Assembly: GCA_016098155.1 (NCBI GenBank)
Contig: JAAAJB010000043.1
Coordinates: forward strand, 11,454-31,024
Reading direction: 5' to 3'
DNA: 19,571 nt
From: Actinomortierella ambigua
Taxonomy: Eukaryota > Mortierellomycota > Mortierellomycetes > Mortierellales > Mortierellaceae
Part shown: piece by piece, positions 18,113-19,571 of the stretch
How positions within the stretch are numbered: position 1 is the stretch's first letter
Layout of the letters: the number at the start of each line of letters is the position of its first letter
The notes under the pieces: model-generated
Databases searched by the model: none
What the model saw: the letters and a program-made list of their open reading frames with translations, nothing else
Told to the model about the DNA's origin: nothing
Position numbers and translations under genes: made by a program

Positions 18113-19524
18113 ATGACGACGGAGCGGATCACCCGCACACTACTACTACAAGACCTTTTAACAGAGAGAGAAAAAGAGTATGGGGGGGGGAGGTGAAGTG
18201 AGAGAGGGAAGGGGGAGGGGGGGGAAGAATTCCAAAAAAAAAAAAAAAAATGGAAAATATACCCTGACAGGGATATCTATGAGGGTGGGCCATCTGCATT
18301 TTGGTAATGGAGATAGGACCCAACGGAGCTACACACATACACACACATCTCTCTTCTTGGTTCCCCACCCCCCCTCCTCCCTCGCACCCCTCCTCCTCCT
18401 CCTCATCCTCCTCTTCTTCTTCGTGGTAATTTTAGCAACAGGCAACAGGGCAAACCCGAGGTGTGTATTTGACTATGCGCTCAACAGCCTCGTCCCTGCA
18501 AACAAGCTTTCCTCATCTCTTCCCTCTCTCTCTCTCCCACCACTACCACGCTCTTGTGTTTCCGCTCTGTCTCTCTTCCGCTTGTTCTCTCTCCCATCCC
18601 TCCGCCACTCTTGCTTGCCGTGTGTTGATGTCTGCCTGCCTGCCTGTGTTTACATGTGTGTGTACATGTGTGCCTGGCTGCGTGTCCTGAGGAGTGGAGT
18701 GGAGTGAAAGGTCCAAAGAACAAATCATTTGGTTTGTTGATCGTATCGTTTTCCGCTTCTCCACCTTCTTCCCAGCCGTTTTTTTTTCAGTCTGTTTTGA
18801 TCAGCAGGTAATCTTGCACCCATTGGGAACCCATCGAAGAAACATATGCCTGTCGATATCAAAAACACACACACAACACAACATACATACAACTTCTCAC
18901 ACACACGCACACAGACCTACAACGATGTTGACCCTGTTCCAGCCCTCCATGGTGTGCAGGATGGATCGAGAGCACAACAGAAACATAAAGACAAATAAAA
19001 GGTGCGGGGAATGAAGAACGATTATGCAAACTTACGCTCTATCGCCTGCAGCCCCGCTCCGTCCTTTCGACCGAGGCCAAAGAAAGAACCAACGAACGGT
19101 GCTCGAGCCGCCCCCTATTCCTCGCACCTTGCTCTGTCCGGACCGGTGGCCTTTTTGATATAACCCTGCCGCCGGTGTTTTCCTGAGAATAAATAATAGA
19201 AAGAATACAGAGTGTACTCGTCATCCAAGACCCTGTTGACTCGAAAAAAAATACAGCCGACATCCACCATTCGCTTTTTATCATTGAGTGTGAATCGCAT
19301 TCTTTGTTTCTCGTCTCTTACCATCTCTTGTCTTTGAAATCACGCCGATAACCAACTCTTTTTTTTTTTTACGTTTTTCCCCTCACCCACACACAGACAC
19401 ACACCCCCCTTTGCGTGCGCCAATTAGCACTGCAGACGCCCTGGAGGACGACCTGTGTCCAATCGTTGGCACGGACGGCCCTTTCGTGAAGAACACTGAC
19501 CCCGAATATGGGTCTCGCGTGTAA
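18113..19524 (+). CDS. Possible unidentified two-exon gene (very tentative)
   Basis: I do not recognise this. An ATG at 18113 follows a CAA-rich leader ending ATCAACCATGA, a good fungal start context. It opens a non-repetitive frame (MTTERITRTLLLQDLLTERE) up to a possible donor GA|GTATGG at 18178. A second GC-richer block begins after CAATTAG at 19428 and, in the phase left by exon 1, reads TADALEDDLCPIVGTDGPF and on to a TAA at 19522. The phases match, but the intron would be 1250 bp and the product only about 53 residues, so exons may be missing or the stop may lie in an intron running past the window. Other frames of the 19428 block, on both strands, are also open for 20-30 codons, so even the strand is uncertain. 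Confidence 0.22.
18178..19427. other. Unassigned region with CT-rich simple sequence and weak splice-like signals
   Basis: The left part is G- and A-homopolymer DNA, then CT-rich and CA-rich simple sequence. From about 18780 the composition is more mixed. Splice-like signals include a T-run CAG at 18790, a CAG|GTAATC at 18807/18808 and, on the minus strand, a GTAAGT donor at 19035. A 50-codon plus-strand frame runs 19011-19163 (it begins MKNDYANLRSIACSP). None forms a gene I can defend. Confidence 0.5.
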
Positions 19525-19560
19525 TTCAAGGGGGAAGTAGATCTATAACGCAATCGGCTC

Positions 19561-19571
19561 CCCCCCCCCCC
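19561..19571. repeat. C homopolymer at the right edge
   Basis: The window ends in an uninterrupted run of at least 11 C. It may be a genomic homopolymer or coincide with an assembly break. Confidence 0.8.

Overview
This window reads as nuclear DNA of an early-diverging filamentous fungus. Most genes carry short spliceosomal GT-AG introns. Flanks are pyrimidine- or purine-rich with many microsatellites, and 5' leaders hold CAA or CT runs. A dihydropteridine reductase gene is present, an enzyme of tetrahydrobiopterin recycling that is uncommon in yeasts and moulds but known from Mortierella. A Mortierellomycota-type genome is my inference, not something the sequence proves.

Layout, left to right. 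1-2672 (-): N-terminal half of mitochondrial glycine dehydrogenase (glycine cleavage P-protein), three exons, cut by the left edge. 2673-5437: a long intergenic region with microsatellites and two fold-back structures. 5438-6382 (+): SNRNP27-type U4/U6.U5 tri-snRNP protein, two exons. 6668-7730 (-): Cbp3/UQCC1-type assembly chaperone for cytochrome b (complex III), three exons; its 3' end faces that of SNRNP27. 8182-8997 (-): intronless hexapeptide-repeat acetyltransferase of the maltose/galactoside O-acetyltransferase family, with a 9-bp tandem repeat just upstream. 9483-11167 (-): dihydropteridine reductase, six exons, fully resolved. 11497-15382 (-): large RhoGEF with a long disordered N-terminal region and a C-terminal DH domain carrying a long insertion. 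15383-18112: a strand-asymmetric, microsatellite-packed region. 18113-19571: a possible, unidentified gene start on the + strand.

The genes are not a pathway cluster. Two encode mitochondrial proteins (P-protein, Cbp3-like), one is a splicing factor, two are small-molecule enzymes and one is a signalling protein. This is ordinary housekeeping gene order for such a fungus. I see no mobile element, tRNA, rRNA, CRISPR array or virus-derived gene. The less ordinary material lies in the non-coding DNA (perfect hairpins, nested inverted repeats, the purine-strand-biased tract) and in the RhoGEF architecture.

Exon coordinates were derived by reading splice sites by eye and checking phase. The dihydropteridine reductase, P-protein, SNRNP27 and RhoGEF models keep frame throughout. 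The first exon junction of the Cbp3-like gene and everything right of 18113 are tentative.
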